From contig NC_133773.1 of the NCBI RefSeq assembly GCF_003597395.2, forward strand, positions 61,305,373 through 61,369,372: a stretch of 64,000 nt of DNA. Reading direction: 5' to 3'. Source of the stretch: Chelonoidis abingdonii. Its lineage: Eukaryota > Chordata > Testudines > Testudinidae. Under the pieces are notes generated by a model that saw nothing but the letters and a program-made list of their open reading frames with translations, made no database searches and had not been told where the DNA came from. This document shows positions 9,870-22,986 of this stretch, piece by piece; the stretch's first letter is position 1, and every line of letters begins with the position of its first letter. A program made the position numbers and the translations under genes.

Positions 9870-12470
9870 CCAACCCTAGTGTAGACAAGGCTCTGGCATC
9901 TTCCAGAAGTTTTACCATGATGCCAGTTGAACCCTATGATTTCTGTCCAGCCCTACTGATAAAAGTTTTAATAACAGTTTGAATTTCATTATTGACAAAA
10001 TAGCTCCTACATTTGTAAGTTACATGCTACAGTGCATTTGGTCAGAATCCTATTTCTTTGATGTTTATATTTCTGTACACTTTGCCCAGAATGCTACTTT
10101 TGTGATGTATAGAATATCAGGCTCTCAGGATACTGTGTCAGAAGAAGCATTATCTATAACTTGTGCTGAGGTTGAATTTTCAGTACCATAAGCAGTGCCT
10201 TTCTCCAAGTGTATTTTGTTAAAGAATGGTGATACAGGATCATCTTCTGCAAAGGATGCTTGTATTAGCAATTTGACTTCTGTGCATTAAAAAATAGTTT
10301 ATTTACTGGCAGAATAGCCCTTTTTTTTTTTAAATTGGTCTTCACTGAAAGATAAAATGGAGGGAAACCCAACAGGAAAATTAAATCTTTAATGTATTTT
10401 ATGCTTTTAGCTTTTACTTCATTCGATTGTAAATTGTTTGCAGTAAAATTGAGAATTAGCAGTTTGGATAAAGCTCTGTAAATTCCTTTAGTATCAGGTT
10501 TGACTGCTAAGGAGGAATCTGGTCTTTAACCTTAGTGCAGCGTAACCATAACTGCATGGGCTCCTATAGAGTAATTATCTTTTCCTCCCTGTCACTTACT
10601 TGGACTCTCAGTTGCTCACTGTTTAGTGCACATCAGATGCTAAAATATCCAAGGGCCTGTGAGACTGAGTACTGAGGCAGACAAATGCTCTTACTACTAA
10701 ACACTAATCTCAGAAGACACTTTGCATTCTGTAACAAACTTCTAAAGTGGAGTGGCTCTTAGAAACACGTGAATCACTTTAAAAGAGTGACTATACACTT
10801 TCCATAAAATTAAAAGCCCTGTTCTCGCAAGAGACCTGGGCTGTGCTAAAAGTAGAGATTTTTTTCATTTGGTAAGAAAAACAAGCTGCAAACTGTTGTT
10901 TTCACTAGTCACAAAAACCTTAAAATTCATGGCTGGTCATTTCTATACCTCTGTTCCCAATCTCTGGGAACCCCAAAATGTATATGCCAAGATGAATTTC
11001 ATCATCCGGAGCGAGAAATCATTACTTGTAACTGCATTACGTTTGATTACCTAGATTATTTCTTCACACTGGTCATAAAACTAAAGGTAGGTGGTGGTAG
11101 GAGGACAGGTGATAGTCCTACTATCCTGTATATAGTATTGTCTCTTTGGCAGAATCAATGCATGTATTCTATGCGTTGCTACAATAGTATATGGTATATT
11201 GAGGTTAGGTTAAGGTAGCCTATATAGAATTTAATTTTACAGATAGTTTTCTTCTGAGTAGAGAACAGTCAGGGGGAGACAAGCTTTTATTGTAACTCTG
11301 TTAAGTGGATGATGTTTCTTCCTCTCTGATCCAGAACTAGGGAGTTTAGTAAAAAGGGATTTGTGGCATTTCTGCCAATACTAGTCACAGCCCAGCATAC
11401 TGATGTTTTTTTTTTCTTTGTGATGAAGAAAATGTAAGCTGAGTTATTGAACATAAAGGGGTTCAGGTATTAATTAGAGAAGATAATTTGTTTGGAGAGT
11501 CAAAGATTAAAGGAACTCCTCTCTCCCCATATGGTGGCATCCATTAGCCAGACTTAAATACCCATTGCCCTGTCACTGGGGAAAGATTCTACCCCTCAGG
11601 CATTAAAAAAACAACCAGTAATGCTAGTCATGTCATGCTGCTTGGACTTTGAATCTCCATTTGATTTAATTCTAATTTATTTTCACCAATGTAATGATTC
11701 TTCAGCTTAGCAAGGATAAGCAGCAACACTGATTTGTTGTCTTTGTTCCAGGCGAGGGGAAGTAAAAGAGCTTTGCAGTGCCACTGTTGTAAACGTTCAT
11801 ATGCACACAAGCAGAGTTAGCCATTGCAGAAGCAACAACAGAAACAAATGTGAAGCAAATTCTTTTCATTTTTCTTGCTGTATAAATATATACACATACT
11901 ATATGTGTACACATAAATCAGGTTAGTACTGGACACACATGCATACGGCTATGGAAAACAGGTTGTCATAATCATGAGGCCAACTATAATTAAAAATACT
12001 CTGAAGATAGAATTAGGAATGTAATGAACAAGAAACAGGAGAGCAAAGGTGCATGGTTTTGTATTTTCACTGTTTTTATGTTGCTGGGACTAGCGTGTCA
12101 GATCTAATTCACAATTTTGTTGCTTTTGTCAGTTTGTGTCACTCAACATTAATTTGTTTTTTTGAATTCAGTTACATTATTTTAATAGTATTATAAGAAA
12201 AATTTCATAGTTGTGCGTGCTGTTCCAAAGCTCTTTTGGATTGCATGTACAGTGTCAACAGAGCAGTTAGTTAAAATATATCTGGCTGAAGGGTAATATG
12301 CTTAATATGCATTCACAGCATACATTAGCTCTGGAGCTGTTACTACATGTGCTGTCACACCATATTAAGAATTAGTAAGAAATGTCTATTAATTGTTTTA
12401 TATGTTATGCCTAATATACGCTGACAAGTCACAGTGTCCCAGCTGCACTGCATATTAGTAATACTGGGAG
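9870..12470. other. AT-rich intergenic DNA, no gene recognised
   Basis: Short reading frames only, none with a family motif. Poly-T and poly-A runs occur near 10320 and 11405. I see no RNA gene or clear transposon end. Confidence 0.7.
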
Positions 12471-12479
12471 CAGTATTGA

Positions 12480-12947
12480 CTACTGTTGTTAAATTTGAAG
12501 TGGGAGATGTTCGGGGTGTGGGCTCTGGCCTGGCACCGCTTATCTTGAGCGGCTCTGGGGTGGCAGTGGTGCACAGCAAGATTAAGGCAGGCTCCGCACT
12601 GCTCCCGGAAGCAGCCAGCACCATGTCCCTGTGGCAACAGGGGGGCAGAGGGCTCCATGCGCTGCCCTTGCCAGTGGGTACCTCCCCTGAAGCTCCCATT
12701 GGCTGCAGTTCCCTGTTTCTGGCCAATGGGAGCTGTAGGGGGAGGTGCCTGCAGGCGAGGGCAGCGTGCAGAGCCCTCTGCCCCCTGATACTGCAGTGAC
12801 GTGGTGCCGGGCGCTTCCGGGAGCAGCGTGGGGCCAGGGCAGGCAGGGAGCCTGCCCTAGCCCCATGGTGCCATAGGGGTGGCAATCCCGTTGGCCGGAT
12901 CCAAAGCCCTGACAGGCTGGATCCGAGTCATAGTTTGCCCACCCCTG
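12480..12947. mobile_element. GC-rich repeat with one hAT-like terminus
   Basis: An abrupt GC-rich block in AT-rich DNA. Its right end reads gtttgcccacccctg, whose complement CAGGGGTGGGCAAAC is a typical hAT terminal repeat. I could not find the left terminus or target duplication, so the copy may be truncated. The open frames across it on both strands reflect GC content only. Confidence 0.5.
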
Positions 12948-14639
12948 TGCTAGATGGTTAAGAAGAATGAAAACAAGATTGAATTCTATTGCTCTTTCTG
13001 CCCCCATTTGGCATTAATACTTTTCATTTATGTAGCACTTTTTGTAAACTTTTCCTTAGGCATCACAGCAACCCTCTGTTTTCCAGGACAGGAAACAGAG
13101 GTTCAGAGAGACCACATGGCAAGTCAGTGTTCATGATTAGAACCCATTTTCTTTAACTCCCTAGCCCTGTTGTAATGTTATATCAAGGTGCCTTCCATGT
13201 GACTCACTTTACCTGTATTTCTTATCTGTAAGCGGGAAATAATAATACATATTTACCTAAACTGTCACTAGCATACCTGCATAGTGGCCTCCTAGTTTAA
13301 TGCAGAGCTGTCACTTGATTCACTGATATTTATTGACTTGAGGGTGGAGCATGGATGATACAACTCATTTCACAAAAGACTTGTGGCCTAGCTGTTAGAT
13401 CATAGATTTGTGAGAGTGAGATTGGCCACTAGGTCAGCTTTGGGGAGAAAACTTGCATAGGGAGAAAAGGCAGGTTTCTTCTGCAACAGCATCCAGCAGG
13501 GTCCCACACTACATACTGTATATACTTTACAAAAGTGACAATGGATGTCATCTTGGAAAAAGCTGTGATAAAGGAGTGACTGACCAACTCCTCTCTCTGT
13601 CTTGGGTTCTTGGCCTCAGATAGGAGAAGCCAAAATGGAGAATGCAGCGTAGGCAAATCGACTAAGAGGTTAGATGACTTGCTTGGGGACATTGTGATTG
13701 ACTAGGTTAAGTCAAGTCTGCATTGTTATCCCAGTGCTGCTGCTGACTTCCTGTGTGGCCTTGAACAAGGTACTTCATCTCTCTCTTAAAATGTTGATAA
13801 TTGCATTCATTTACCTTCCTCACAGGGAAGCGGTGGGGATTCATTTGTTTGGTTTGGGGCTTTGAAAATATAAAGCACTGTAATTATTATTAGTCATCTC
13901 CTGCATCTTGGAGAAGCACAGGTCAGCATTACAGAGGGGAGAGCAAATATCCCTGTGTGTTCCCTACTGCCTTACACAGAGCCTGGGAGAAAGGGAAGCT
14001 TTGGTGAGAAGGATATATGGAAGAAGCATTTCCTGAAAAGAAAAGCAAAGTTTAAAAAGAACATGAGATGGAAGGGGGACACAGCAGTAAGAGAACTTTG
14101 GTCTGTGTTAGAGTGGGGGACTCACTTAGTAATTTAAGTAACAGGATAGAAATTAGTCTCCCTGGAACCCCAAGTTCAACTGCAGGTAGCTTTGCCCCAG
14201 ACTTTCATCCTTCAGAAAAACACATTTTCTGTGCAGTTGTGGATTTTCAAGAACAAGTTATGTCTGTTCTGTGTGGACATTAGAAAAATGATCAGAGGTT
14301 CTAAGAGCATAACAGTATTTTCTCTCATTCCACTATTTTGCTGTATCCTGTGCCAAATGGCTGCAGCTCTCCATCCTAGAGACTGCTGCAGCAGTTCAAG
14401 TGGGCTACATTTATATAAACTGAAAATTGCTTTGGGATAAAAAATAGAGTCAGAATGTAAAATATCACTGTATTGTAATAGGGACATGCTGAATTAGAAT
14501 AGACAATTTGTTGGGACTGATCTCCTTAATTTTCTAATACTCTGTGTCAGATTGGAGAGGGGTCAGAAACTCAAGCAGCAGTGATGGAAAATGAAGGCTT
14601 GAAACAAAAAAATTCTCTAAGTATATGCTGAGGTTGTAT
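12948..14639. other. Intergenic DNA, no gene recognised
   Basis: Short frames without motifs. No transposon end is recognised. Confidence 0.65.
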
Positions 14640-15394
14640 ACAGGCCAACAGAAGCTTCCTATCAGCTTCAGTTAAAGCTGCCAAATCCAATCAGAAGGAC
14701 ATATCCAGGATGGCAAACTACTTCATCAACTCTGAGTGCCTACATCAGAATAGAGTACCAGCGAAGAACTATCATCCTATTTCACTCAAAAGATCACAAA
14801 CATGTTGGAAGGCATATTAAACACAATGGATCCACTTCCCATACACCATGTAACCAACAGCACACCTGCATTCCCAGAGTTCAGTGTATTCACTCATTGG
14901 GAAGTTCTGGACAATGTAAAGGACTCCAACCCAACCCTTACTGGCTGATGAAAGAAAGTTATGAGCAACTGGTTCCAGTCACAACTGACATAAACAACAA
15001 ATTATTCAGGGAAGGAATCTTCCATTCTTCTTTCAAACATGATGTAGTCCAACCAGAACTAGAGAAACTCACCCTGGATATGCGAGTTCTAGCCAACTAC
15101 CTTCCAGGGTCAACCTCCCATTCCTTTTGGCCAACTACAAACTCATTTAACTGAAGCTAATATCCAAGACTCAGCACAGTCTAGATCCAGGCCAGGACAT
15201 GAGTCAACCCTTACTAGTGTTAATGGATGGTCTCTTACGGGGCCTCTGTGCAGCATTTGATATTCTTGATCAAAAGATACTGCTGTGTCCCCTGAAAGAA
15301 GTAGCAGGGGTCCAGCGGAATGCGCTAAAATGGTTTGTTCTTCTTGGAGAAATGCAGCCAATGAGTAGTGATGGGTAAGGCTATGTTTTAGCCA

Positions 15395-15800
15395 CACGTA
15401 TTTTTAGTAAAACATCATGGACAGGTCACGAGCAGTAAACAAAAAATCATGGCTTGTGACCTTTCCGTGACTTAAGTACTCAGGAGTGGGGATCTGGGAT
15501 TCCCATGGGTATTTTGGAGCAGGGGGCAGTCCAGGACAGTGGCTGGTGCTATGGGGGGAGGGCAGCGTGTGGCCTGGGACCACCACTGGTGCTCGGGGTG
15601 GGGTGGGGTGGGGTGGCAGCAGCACACAGCCCGGGACCACTGCTGGTGCTCGGGAGGTGGGATGGGACGGTGGCCCAAGACTGCCCCAGTAGTGGTGGGT
15701 GGCCTGGGGGCTGCCCTCACAGGGGTCAGTTGTACTGGCTGCTGCAGAGGTCACGAGGTCTTGGAAAGTTGCAGCCTTTAGTGATGGGGAAATTGCCTTT
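15395..15800. repeat. Foldback repeat with internal GGGGT minisatellite
   Basis: Near 15400-15475, catggacaggtcacgagcag is the inverted partner of catggcttgtgacctttccg. The following GC-rich block contains four or more GGGGT units at about 15595-15618 and a roughly 60-bp partial duplication (gggaccaccactggtgctcg and gggaccactgctggtgctcg). A shorter echo, gaggtcacgaggtcttggaa, lies near 15748. It looks like a MITE inside the LINE. Confidence 0.55.
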
Positions 15801-16169
15801 CCACCACTGAACTATTCACTTGAGGAGTCTCACAAGGATCAGTTCTCTCTTTAGTCCTATTCCACATTTACATGTAGCCACTTAATGAAGTGGGTAGTTG
15901 ACAAGGACTAAAGTGCCAGCAATATGCAACTGAGAGACCGTTCTACCTATCCTTTGTTACACATGACAATACCAGCACCACCAAGATAGCCTAGTGCTTG
16001 GCTGAGATCAGTTCATGGATGAAGAGCGGCTGGCTGGAGCTGAATGAGATAAAGATGATGATGGTGGGGAGAGGGTAAGGAAAGCACTTTGAGGAGTTTG
16101 CAGACATGGTGCTGTCTCCTTTGGTTTAAGGTACACTCCCACAATTGGACAATCCGGTCCGTAGTTGAG

Positions 16170-16265
16170 TGTTCAGAGAATCATAGAAACGTAAGAATGG
16201 AAAGAACCTCAAGAAGTCATCTAGTACACCTCTAAGCATTGAGGCAGGATTAAGTGTATGTGTTA
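16170..16265 (+). repeat. CR1 3'-tail-like fragment
   Basis: The stretch agaatcatagaaacgtaaga then atggaaagaacctcaagaag and tcatctagtacacctctaag resembles the 3' tail shared by sauropsid CR1 LINEs and CR1-tailed SINEs (compare 33473-33530 on this window). Short and diverged. Confidence 0.5.
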
Positions 16266-16830
16266 CTGGATTTCTTGATGATGCTAAACTCTCCCTTAGC
16301 GGCATCCACAAGTAACACTTTCTACCATCTCTGGTTGGCCTGGAGGTTCTGGCCCATCCTATGAATGATTACCTGGACTCAGTTATTCATGCCTACGTCC
16401 TCTCCTGTCTGGACCACAGCAATAAAATATTCCTTGGCATGATTTCAACACTTACAAAACTCCAGCTAGTACAGAACATTGCAGCATTTTGCCTTAGCAA
16501 TATATGGTACCGTGAGGACATCACACCTATTCTTTCTCTACACTGGCTACCCCAGAGAATTCTTCATAAAGTTGAAGGTCTCAGTCCTTATCCTCAAGAT
16601 GCACAATGGCCTGGGTCCAGCACAAAGACCAGGAGTAACAGCTCTTCCTCAGGCACAATGGAACGCTCTACAGTAAGGGTAAAACTTGTCCGTGCAGGAG
16701 ACAGAGATTTCTTGGGGGCCAGTCAGAAACCATGGAACAAACTAAGGACAATCACAAACCTCACTCTCTTTTACTCCAAGGGCAGGGCACACATTTTCAA
16801 CCCCGCCTTCTCTTATGTAACGGCATAGCA

Positions 16831-18976
16831 GAGTGTGTTTAAAAAACAAAATGCTATACGGTACTGCACACACACACACGTCTCCTCTGGAGAGGATGAG
16901 TGAGAGAGTGAACCAAATATGACAGATGTTGATCACATGGCTTAATGTCTTATTGGAAGGCACTCAGATACTACAGTGATGAGGGTTGTATAAGAACCTA
17001 TATAGAAGTGTACTGAGCAGTTTCTCTGATGTGGGCATTTCAGGTCATTTAGGTCTGGAATTACAACGTCCTTGTCTTTGAAGAATTGCTGTTTAACAGA
17101 CTGAGCAAGAAGTGAGATCCCAGAGTGAAATGTTAATGGCCTTAGTTTGTCATAATAAATATATGGAGATCTTGGAAAACCATCTGTGCCAGAACATTTG
17201 TTGTATTCATTAGCTGGAATCAGTGACCAAAGGCATGCAATCTTAAAATGTTTGACAAATTGGATGTGTCCAAATTCTGATCTGAAATGGCAGTCTCCTG
17301 TAGATCTCTGAAGGGTCATAAAGCATATACCCCTAAAACCTCTCAGCTCTGGGCACCAGGACCTATTGAAAATGTTAAGTACAGTATGTAGGTGAGGGAA
17401 GAATACTTTTCTCCTCCTGGGAGTTGACTGGTGGATGAAAGGACAATGTCGTTGAACTGATTGATAAGTTGCTCAATCATACAGTGACCTTGAGTAAATA
17501 TTGGCAGCAGGCATTTATCTGGTCCCGTGTCTCTTTGATTGGCAGGACTCTTTGTCCTACCAGTCAAAAACGATCCCTGGAACCACTTCTCTGGGAAGAA
17601 AGGATGGTAGACTGTAAGGGTGAAGCTACTTTTGCTTGGCTGGGTAAGAGCCAGTCTTGTTTACCTGAGCCTGGGTTTCATGACTGAGAGCGCACTATTT
17701 ATTGAAATAAGCAATTGAGTATGGTGGGGAGTTTGGTGGATGAGAAACAGCTGCTCAGACCCAGACAAAATCTGTCTCATTCCTTCAGCAGTGACACCAC
17801 TTGTGTTGGACATGTAAATGAGCATTTGAGAACCTGGTCTGGTCAAGACCCTGGGCGTGAGTGGCAAGGCTGATACAAGATTGCTCACTGTTGGCTAAAA
17901 TGGTGGAATGCAGAAACCTCTTTCTTCCTTTTTTAAAAATGGACTTTTTAGTGTTATTTATCAGCTTTAAATACAAGAGAAAAGAGAGATACGCTGAAGC
18001 AGAAATAGACGGGGGAAAGAATATCATAGCAACAGGAAGGGACTCCAGGAATAGTGCCAGGAATCCTCTGTAGGTTTGTTGCTACTCTGTCAATGTGGGA
18101 AGAATGAATACCCATTTGATCCAAACTGCAGGTGCAGGGTGGAAGTTTAAAGCAGTTCTATTGTGTTTACACCAGTCAAGCATCAACAGTTTCATCAAAA
18201 TGAAAACAAATCTCATCACAAGTAGCCAAGGAATGACATTTGCTAAACATTGCAGATATAAACTTCCAGGTAGAATGCACCTGATCTGCAAATGCAATTT
18301 TCACAGAATAGAGGCTGCAGCCCAGCAGGAGTGGAGGGACAACAGTTGTGAAAGGGTTAAGGAGTTTACATTGCTTAGAGACAAGCAGTCTGTAAACAAA
18401 GGCTGTTATGGCCAAATATATCACTGTAAACAAACAAACAAAAAGATAATTAAGAGAAAATATTTATTACTATGGTGGCATTGGTATAGAAGAAAGGCAG
18501 CTGAAATGTAATTTCTGTAGAACTGAGCACAAGTTCAACATGTATAGGAAGGCCCAAATACCTTTGAGGAGGTTGGCCTTAGCACTCAGTTTTAAATTTT
18601 AGTAGTTTAGCCAAATCCTGCATGTAGATGTTGAGGTCAGAATGTAGGTACCCAGTTCAGACACCTAAGAGCTGATTTAAACTCTTCTGTGTTCACAAAA
18701 TAAAATCCTGTTATAGAATAATTAAAATGGAAAAAAAAAAAATTAGTTTTGCTCCAGGCTGATGTGCTGGCTTTCTCATTCCCTCTACACACAAATACAC
18801 ATTATTGACCTTCTTCCTAACTTTGTAACTAACCAAACTTTACCCTAAACTCCTGCTAAACTGGGCTACAAACAGAGTTTGCTGAATGGATTCAAACTAC
18901 TTTAAGATAGCTAACTTGGTTGGAATATAATTTGGGATTTAGGGAACTGAGCCAGAACACTTTCTAAACTCTGTCT
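16831..18976. other. Intergenic DNA, no gene recognised
   Basis: A short CA run near 16868 and an AAAC run near 18430. Open frames of 60-140 codons occur but show no motif or biased composition. Confidence 0.65.
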
Positions 18977-19342
18977 CGGGTGGCCAACTTGAGCGTGAGG
19001 AGCCAGAATTTACCAGTGTAGTTTGCCAAAGTGCCACAGTAATATGTCAGCAGTCTCCTCCCACCCACTGGCAGCCCGGCTGATCAGCACCTCCCCATCC
19101 CTCCGGATCAGCTGTTTTGTGGTGTGCGGGGGGAGCGAGGGCACAGCAGACTGACGAGAGGGCTGGAGTGAGTCGGGGCAGGGTCTGTGGGAGAGCTAGG
19201 CGTTGAGCAGTGAGCATGCTCCGGCACATTGGAAAGTTGGCACCTGTAGCTGCAGCCCCCAAGTTGGTGCCTATACAAGCAGCTGCATATTAATGTCTGA
19301 AGAGCCACATGTGGCTGCGGAGCCATAGGTTGGCCACCCCTG
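18977..19342 (+). mobile_element. Non-autonomous hAT MITE, copy A
   Basis: A 366-bp element with termini cgggtggccaacttgagc and, at the right, ggttggccacccctg (complement caggggtggccaacc). It is flanked by 8-bp near-identical duplications ctctgtct (18969-18976) and ctctatct (19343-19350). Its left arm (gccagaatttacca) recurs in reverse complement at the right side of the copy at 62326-62679. No transposase is encoded. Confidence 0.8.
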
Positions 19343-19350
19343 CTCTATCT

Positions 19351-21159
19351 GAACACAGTTTGGACCTATCCATATTGGTGGCTCAACACATTTCAAATGA
19401 GCTAGCTTGAACTATTTCAAACCTGCCTTTCCTATCACTTCCTTCTCTCGACTCCCTTTGCCCTATTCTGACTCTTTTTTGTATTCTTGTGCCTCAGTGT
19501 AATCTCTCCTCATTTCCTTTACAATCGGGTAAATACCCTACCCTTTTATAATTACCAAATTAGCTCACTGAAAATTTTAGTAGTGGCAGACTTTACAAAT
19601 CATAACAAAAGGTTATATGACTGCAAAGCTTTTGCTGTTACCCAGCTGACTGTTAGGCCTGGTTTCCACAGCATCAGTTGTTGTATACTCCCCTCCCCCC
19701 GCGCCTTTTAAAACAAATAAACAAAAACCTACCTTGGATTTTTGCATCCAATATCAACGTGTTCCTTTCAATCTTATAATGTGTCTGTTTTGTGGCCTTA
19801 AACTCAACTGAAGAAAGCTCTGCTCTAGCGATGACTTAATTGATCTGACTAGTCAGGATGACAAGGGCAAACTGCTGCAAGTTCATACCAAGTTTGCACT
19901 ATTAGAACACACCGTCCGTAGAGATTTCTTAGCTCTTTCACAAAAGTCACTTGTGGGCAAAGCAGTACAGGTCACTCTTTTCAACACTCACTGGACAGTT
20001 TTTGCAAATACCAGTTGGTGGTTTTTTTTTGTTTTGTTTTTTTAAATTATAGTTTGCCTCTGTTTGTAAACAAGTAGCTTGCCTCACTGCAGTCAGTACT
20101 GAGTAAGGCTCATTTGAGATCTGTTTATTACCTGAACTTTCAGAATGAGGGTGGATCAGAACTAAACTTAGATGATATATAATATATTTATTTTCTGTTT
20201 TTGTCTTGAAACCGATCCTATCTGCATTTTCTGGTCCTTTTATAACCAGTAGTTTCTATATAACTAATATTTTAAAAAGATAAACTGTTGACCAGCTAAA
20301 TTGATAGTAAAAAGTCTACAAAGACATGAACGTCATAACCTCATGTGTGTGTCTCTCTACCACTCAATATTACTTGAAAAAAAATCAGTGTTAGTTTTGT
20401 ACACATCATTTTAGAAGAAGATATAACATTTGATAGGCTTCCAGTGCAACTGATATTCTGATTAGCTCACCTATGTTGACTTTTCCGTTTGAGCAAGTTG
20501 ATGGGACTGCTTTGGACCATGTGGATTGTGTAGGACTTTCTTTCAATATTATTTTGGACAGTTCACTTTAAAGCTTATGTTACTGACCTTGAGTGCTTTT
20601 AAATTCTGATATGGATTTTACTGCTTCTTGCTTTTCATTTGATACTGTATATTCTTTTCTGTAGCATTTCAATCAATCAATAAAAAACATTAGATTTCAT
20701 TCCTATTAGACTTATTCAATCTCAGATGTGATTAACAAAATGGTCTCAGAAGAAACTGTAATAGCCACAAAAAGCTTAATCATGTAATTTTCCTCTTGAT
20801 TTACTGAGTAACTTTGTGGCAAACTCCTGCCAGTGTCAAATCTTAGCTTCCTATCACTAAGAATATACTACTAGGTTAACTCCCATCTTTGTTGAAGCCC
20901 CAGTGACAAATGCACAGAGATGCTGACTCAGTGTTCTTGCATGTTCTTTGCGGGAGAGTTTCTTTGTAGAACTTTATTACATAAGAAGCCCTTGAAGACA
21001 TTTTGGTTTCTGTACATTCCTCTCTTTTCAGTAAACTGAGAAACTTGACTGGATGTTACACATTTCATAGTCTGAGATAGGTCCAGATTTTGCCCATATA
21101 CTGGCCTCAATGTTGCATATTAGTACAGTAGCAAACCATTGGAAGAAAAAGACATGCTA
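19351..21159. other. Intergenic DNA downstream of FBXW7, no gene recognised
   Basis: AT-rich, with short poly-A and poly-T runs. No repeat ends or coding motifs recognised. Confidence 0.65.
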
Positions 21160-22717
21160 ACATGAAAAACACATTTTATTGCACTTAAGTTATAAGAAAA
21201 TAAAATTTCTAAGTGAATCAAACCATAGACACAATCCCTTTAAAGGTTGTTTTCCTCCATCATGTCAGGTTGTTACATAACTAAAATTAACCAACTGGAA
21301 TCTGATTGTTTTAAATCAGACTATAAATAAAACAAAACAAAACAAAAAAGGGAGGAAAAAACAAGATCGCCTAGGATACAGTGTTAAACCACTTTCACAG
21401 TTCAGCTTGAGTTGTGGCTCTTGCAGAATGAGGCAAACGATTTGACTTTTTCATTTTTTTTGTTTGCATGTACATCTTTATTACAAAAATGTAATAGTTT
21501 TTGCACTGTGTCAGTTCCTTGCAGCAATAACGGTAACAGTTGTTTTTCTCAATACTGTAAAACACTAAGACTGACCAGCAATTTTATTTTTGTATTTATA
21601 TTTTTAAAATTTTTGTCAGTTTTATTATGCATGTTCATTCCATTCACCACAGCCCTCACAAAGAAAAAAGTTTCCCCACAGAACAGGCTGCAGTAGCTTT
21701 GTTCTAAGGAATGTGTTTTAATTTTTGCCCAGAAAAAAGAAAATAAGCTTTGCACACACACTCAATTCTTTACTTGCAGGCAAACTTCACTCTTAATTGT
21801 CTGAAACTTTTTAACTCTCAGCCTCTTAGAGGCACAGTTGGCTCAAGTTTCAGTGGCAAAAAGTCTTTTTCTGTAACCAAACTAGAGCAAATTTGGAATT
21901 CAGTCTGGGACTAAAACGTCACAGCAGAAAAAAAAATTAAAAAACAAGAAATAATTTGCTTTACTTTCTTTCATTTAGCAGCATAAATAAGTTTGGCCAC
22001 TGGGAATACAGTACAGGGGTGGGACAACAATCCCATACTTGAAGACCTACTTCTAGCACCAGCATTGAGAGTTCAATCCATTCAAGAACTCTCAGAACCC
22101 AGGACAACTTGCCACCTCAGAGCAACATATGCATTGTAGAGTGTAGATGAAAGCAACAGTAAATAGAGTAACAGAGGCTAATACTGTGATTGACATTGGC
22201 AATGGCTGGCAAAAAAAAAGCTCTGATAAAACTGTACAAAAACAATTCACAGTAAGATTTTAGCTTTTCCACATCAGGATTTGACTTTGCTGTCACCACA
22301 GATGCTCACAACTTTGAAAGTCATCCAGAAACGGATGTTATGCAGCAACTTTCTAGATTTCTGTGGTAAAATAACAGGTTAGCAAGAATTGTAACAACTT
22401 TTTAACCTCCACCCTGCTCAATGAGCACTTAGAGGAAAATAAAGAAATAATTGCACCTGGTTTGATTTAGAAAGTCTTATTTGCAAAGCTGCCCCAGTCA
22501 AAAGTGAAGCTTTTTATGTGATGAGACAGCAAATGCCTCTCTTGTCAGTTACAGTTTTGTCATCTCGCAGTCTCCTCCTTCGTAGTCTGTAGGTCTTTAG
22601 GATCTGTTGCCCCAAGCCAACATCCTGCACCACCAAGGACAAGGGATTTTTTTTTTTTGCAGGGGGAGGGAAGGGAAACATCGTCTACACATTTGGACAA
22701 ATTCATTTTTCTGCCCT
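21160..22717 (-). other. FBXW7: Probable FBXW7 3' UTR with poly(A) signals
   Basis: No reading frame or recognisable repeat interrupts the sequence downstream of the stop. On the minus strand AATAAA occurs at 21482-21477 and at 21180-21175, the latter followed by a T/G-rich stretch suited to cleavage. I take 21160 as the approximate end, giving a 3' UTR of about 1.55 kb. The boundary is inferred. Confidence 0.55.
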
Positions 22718-22986
22718 TCACTTCATATCCACATCAAAGTCCAACACCAGCAGCTTTGTTTCCTCAGTTCCATTTCGGCTTCCAACTGCACACACTAGCT
22801 TTGTGTTGGAGGCTCTGATCCGCCAGACGACGCCTCCACTTCCCCCACTCTCCAGTGTGACTAGATTTCGGATAAATTCACCCGTTTTCAAGTCCCAAAG
22901 TTTTACAGTCCCATCATCTGAGCTGGTAATTACAAAGTTCTTGTTGAACTGTAAACAGGTCACAGCACTCTGATGCTTGTTGGGAC
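22718..22986 (-). CDS. FBXW7: FBXW7 last coding exon: end of WD40 propeller and stop
   Basis: The exon encodes about residues 620-707 plus the last two bases of the split Gly619 codon. It starts after an AG at 22988-22987 and ends with TGA at 22720-22718. It holds the last WD40 blade, seen in the DDGTVKLWDLKTGEF stretch with its structural Trp-Asp, then the C-terminal strand that closes the propeller. The protein ends LDFDVDMK, the known FBXW7 C-terminus. Full-length agreement with the family means this is the real terminus and not a processed copy. Confidence 0.97.

Larger units (their letters stand above)
14640..16830 (+). mobile_element. Old L2-clade LINE, reverse transcriptase fragments with later insertions
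   Basis: Several in-order, frame-broken RT pieces read on the plus strand: KESYEQLVPVTTDINNKLFR at about 14950; DLSAAFD-type motif A as LCAAFDILDQKILL near 15245; GSVLSPLLFHIYM-type motif B at about 15830-15870; then IHAYVLSCLDHSNKIFLGM and LQLVQNIAAFCLSN, followed by ILSLHWLPQRI at 16385-16560. This order and wording match L2/CR1-group LINEs; L2 is my preference. A foldback minisatellite block (15395-15800) and a CR1-tail fragment (16175-16260) split it. The catalytic ADD box has decayed. Confidence 0.7.

Noticed and set aside
12355..13007. Frames up to 176 codons on both strands
   Set aside because: GC-rich hAT-derived repeat; both strands are open at once, the signature of composition and not selection.
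15404..15810. Overlapping open frames on both strands, 80-116 codons
   Set aside because: They follow from GC-rich foldback and minisatellite sequence; Pro/His/Gly-rich translations on both strands show no domain.
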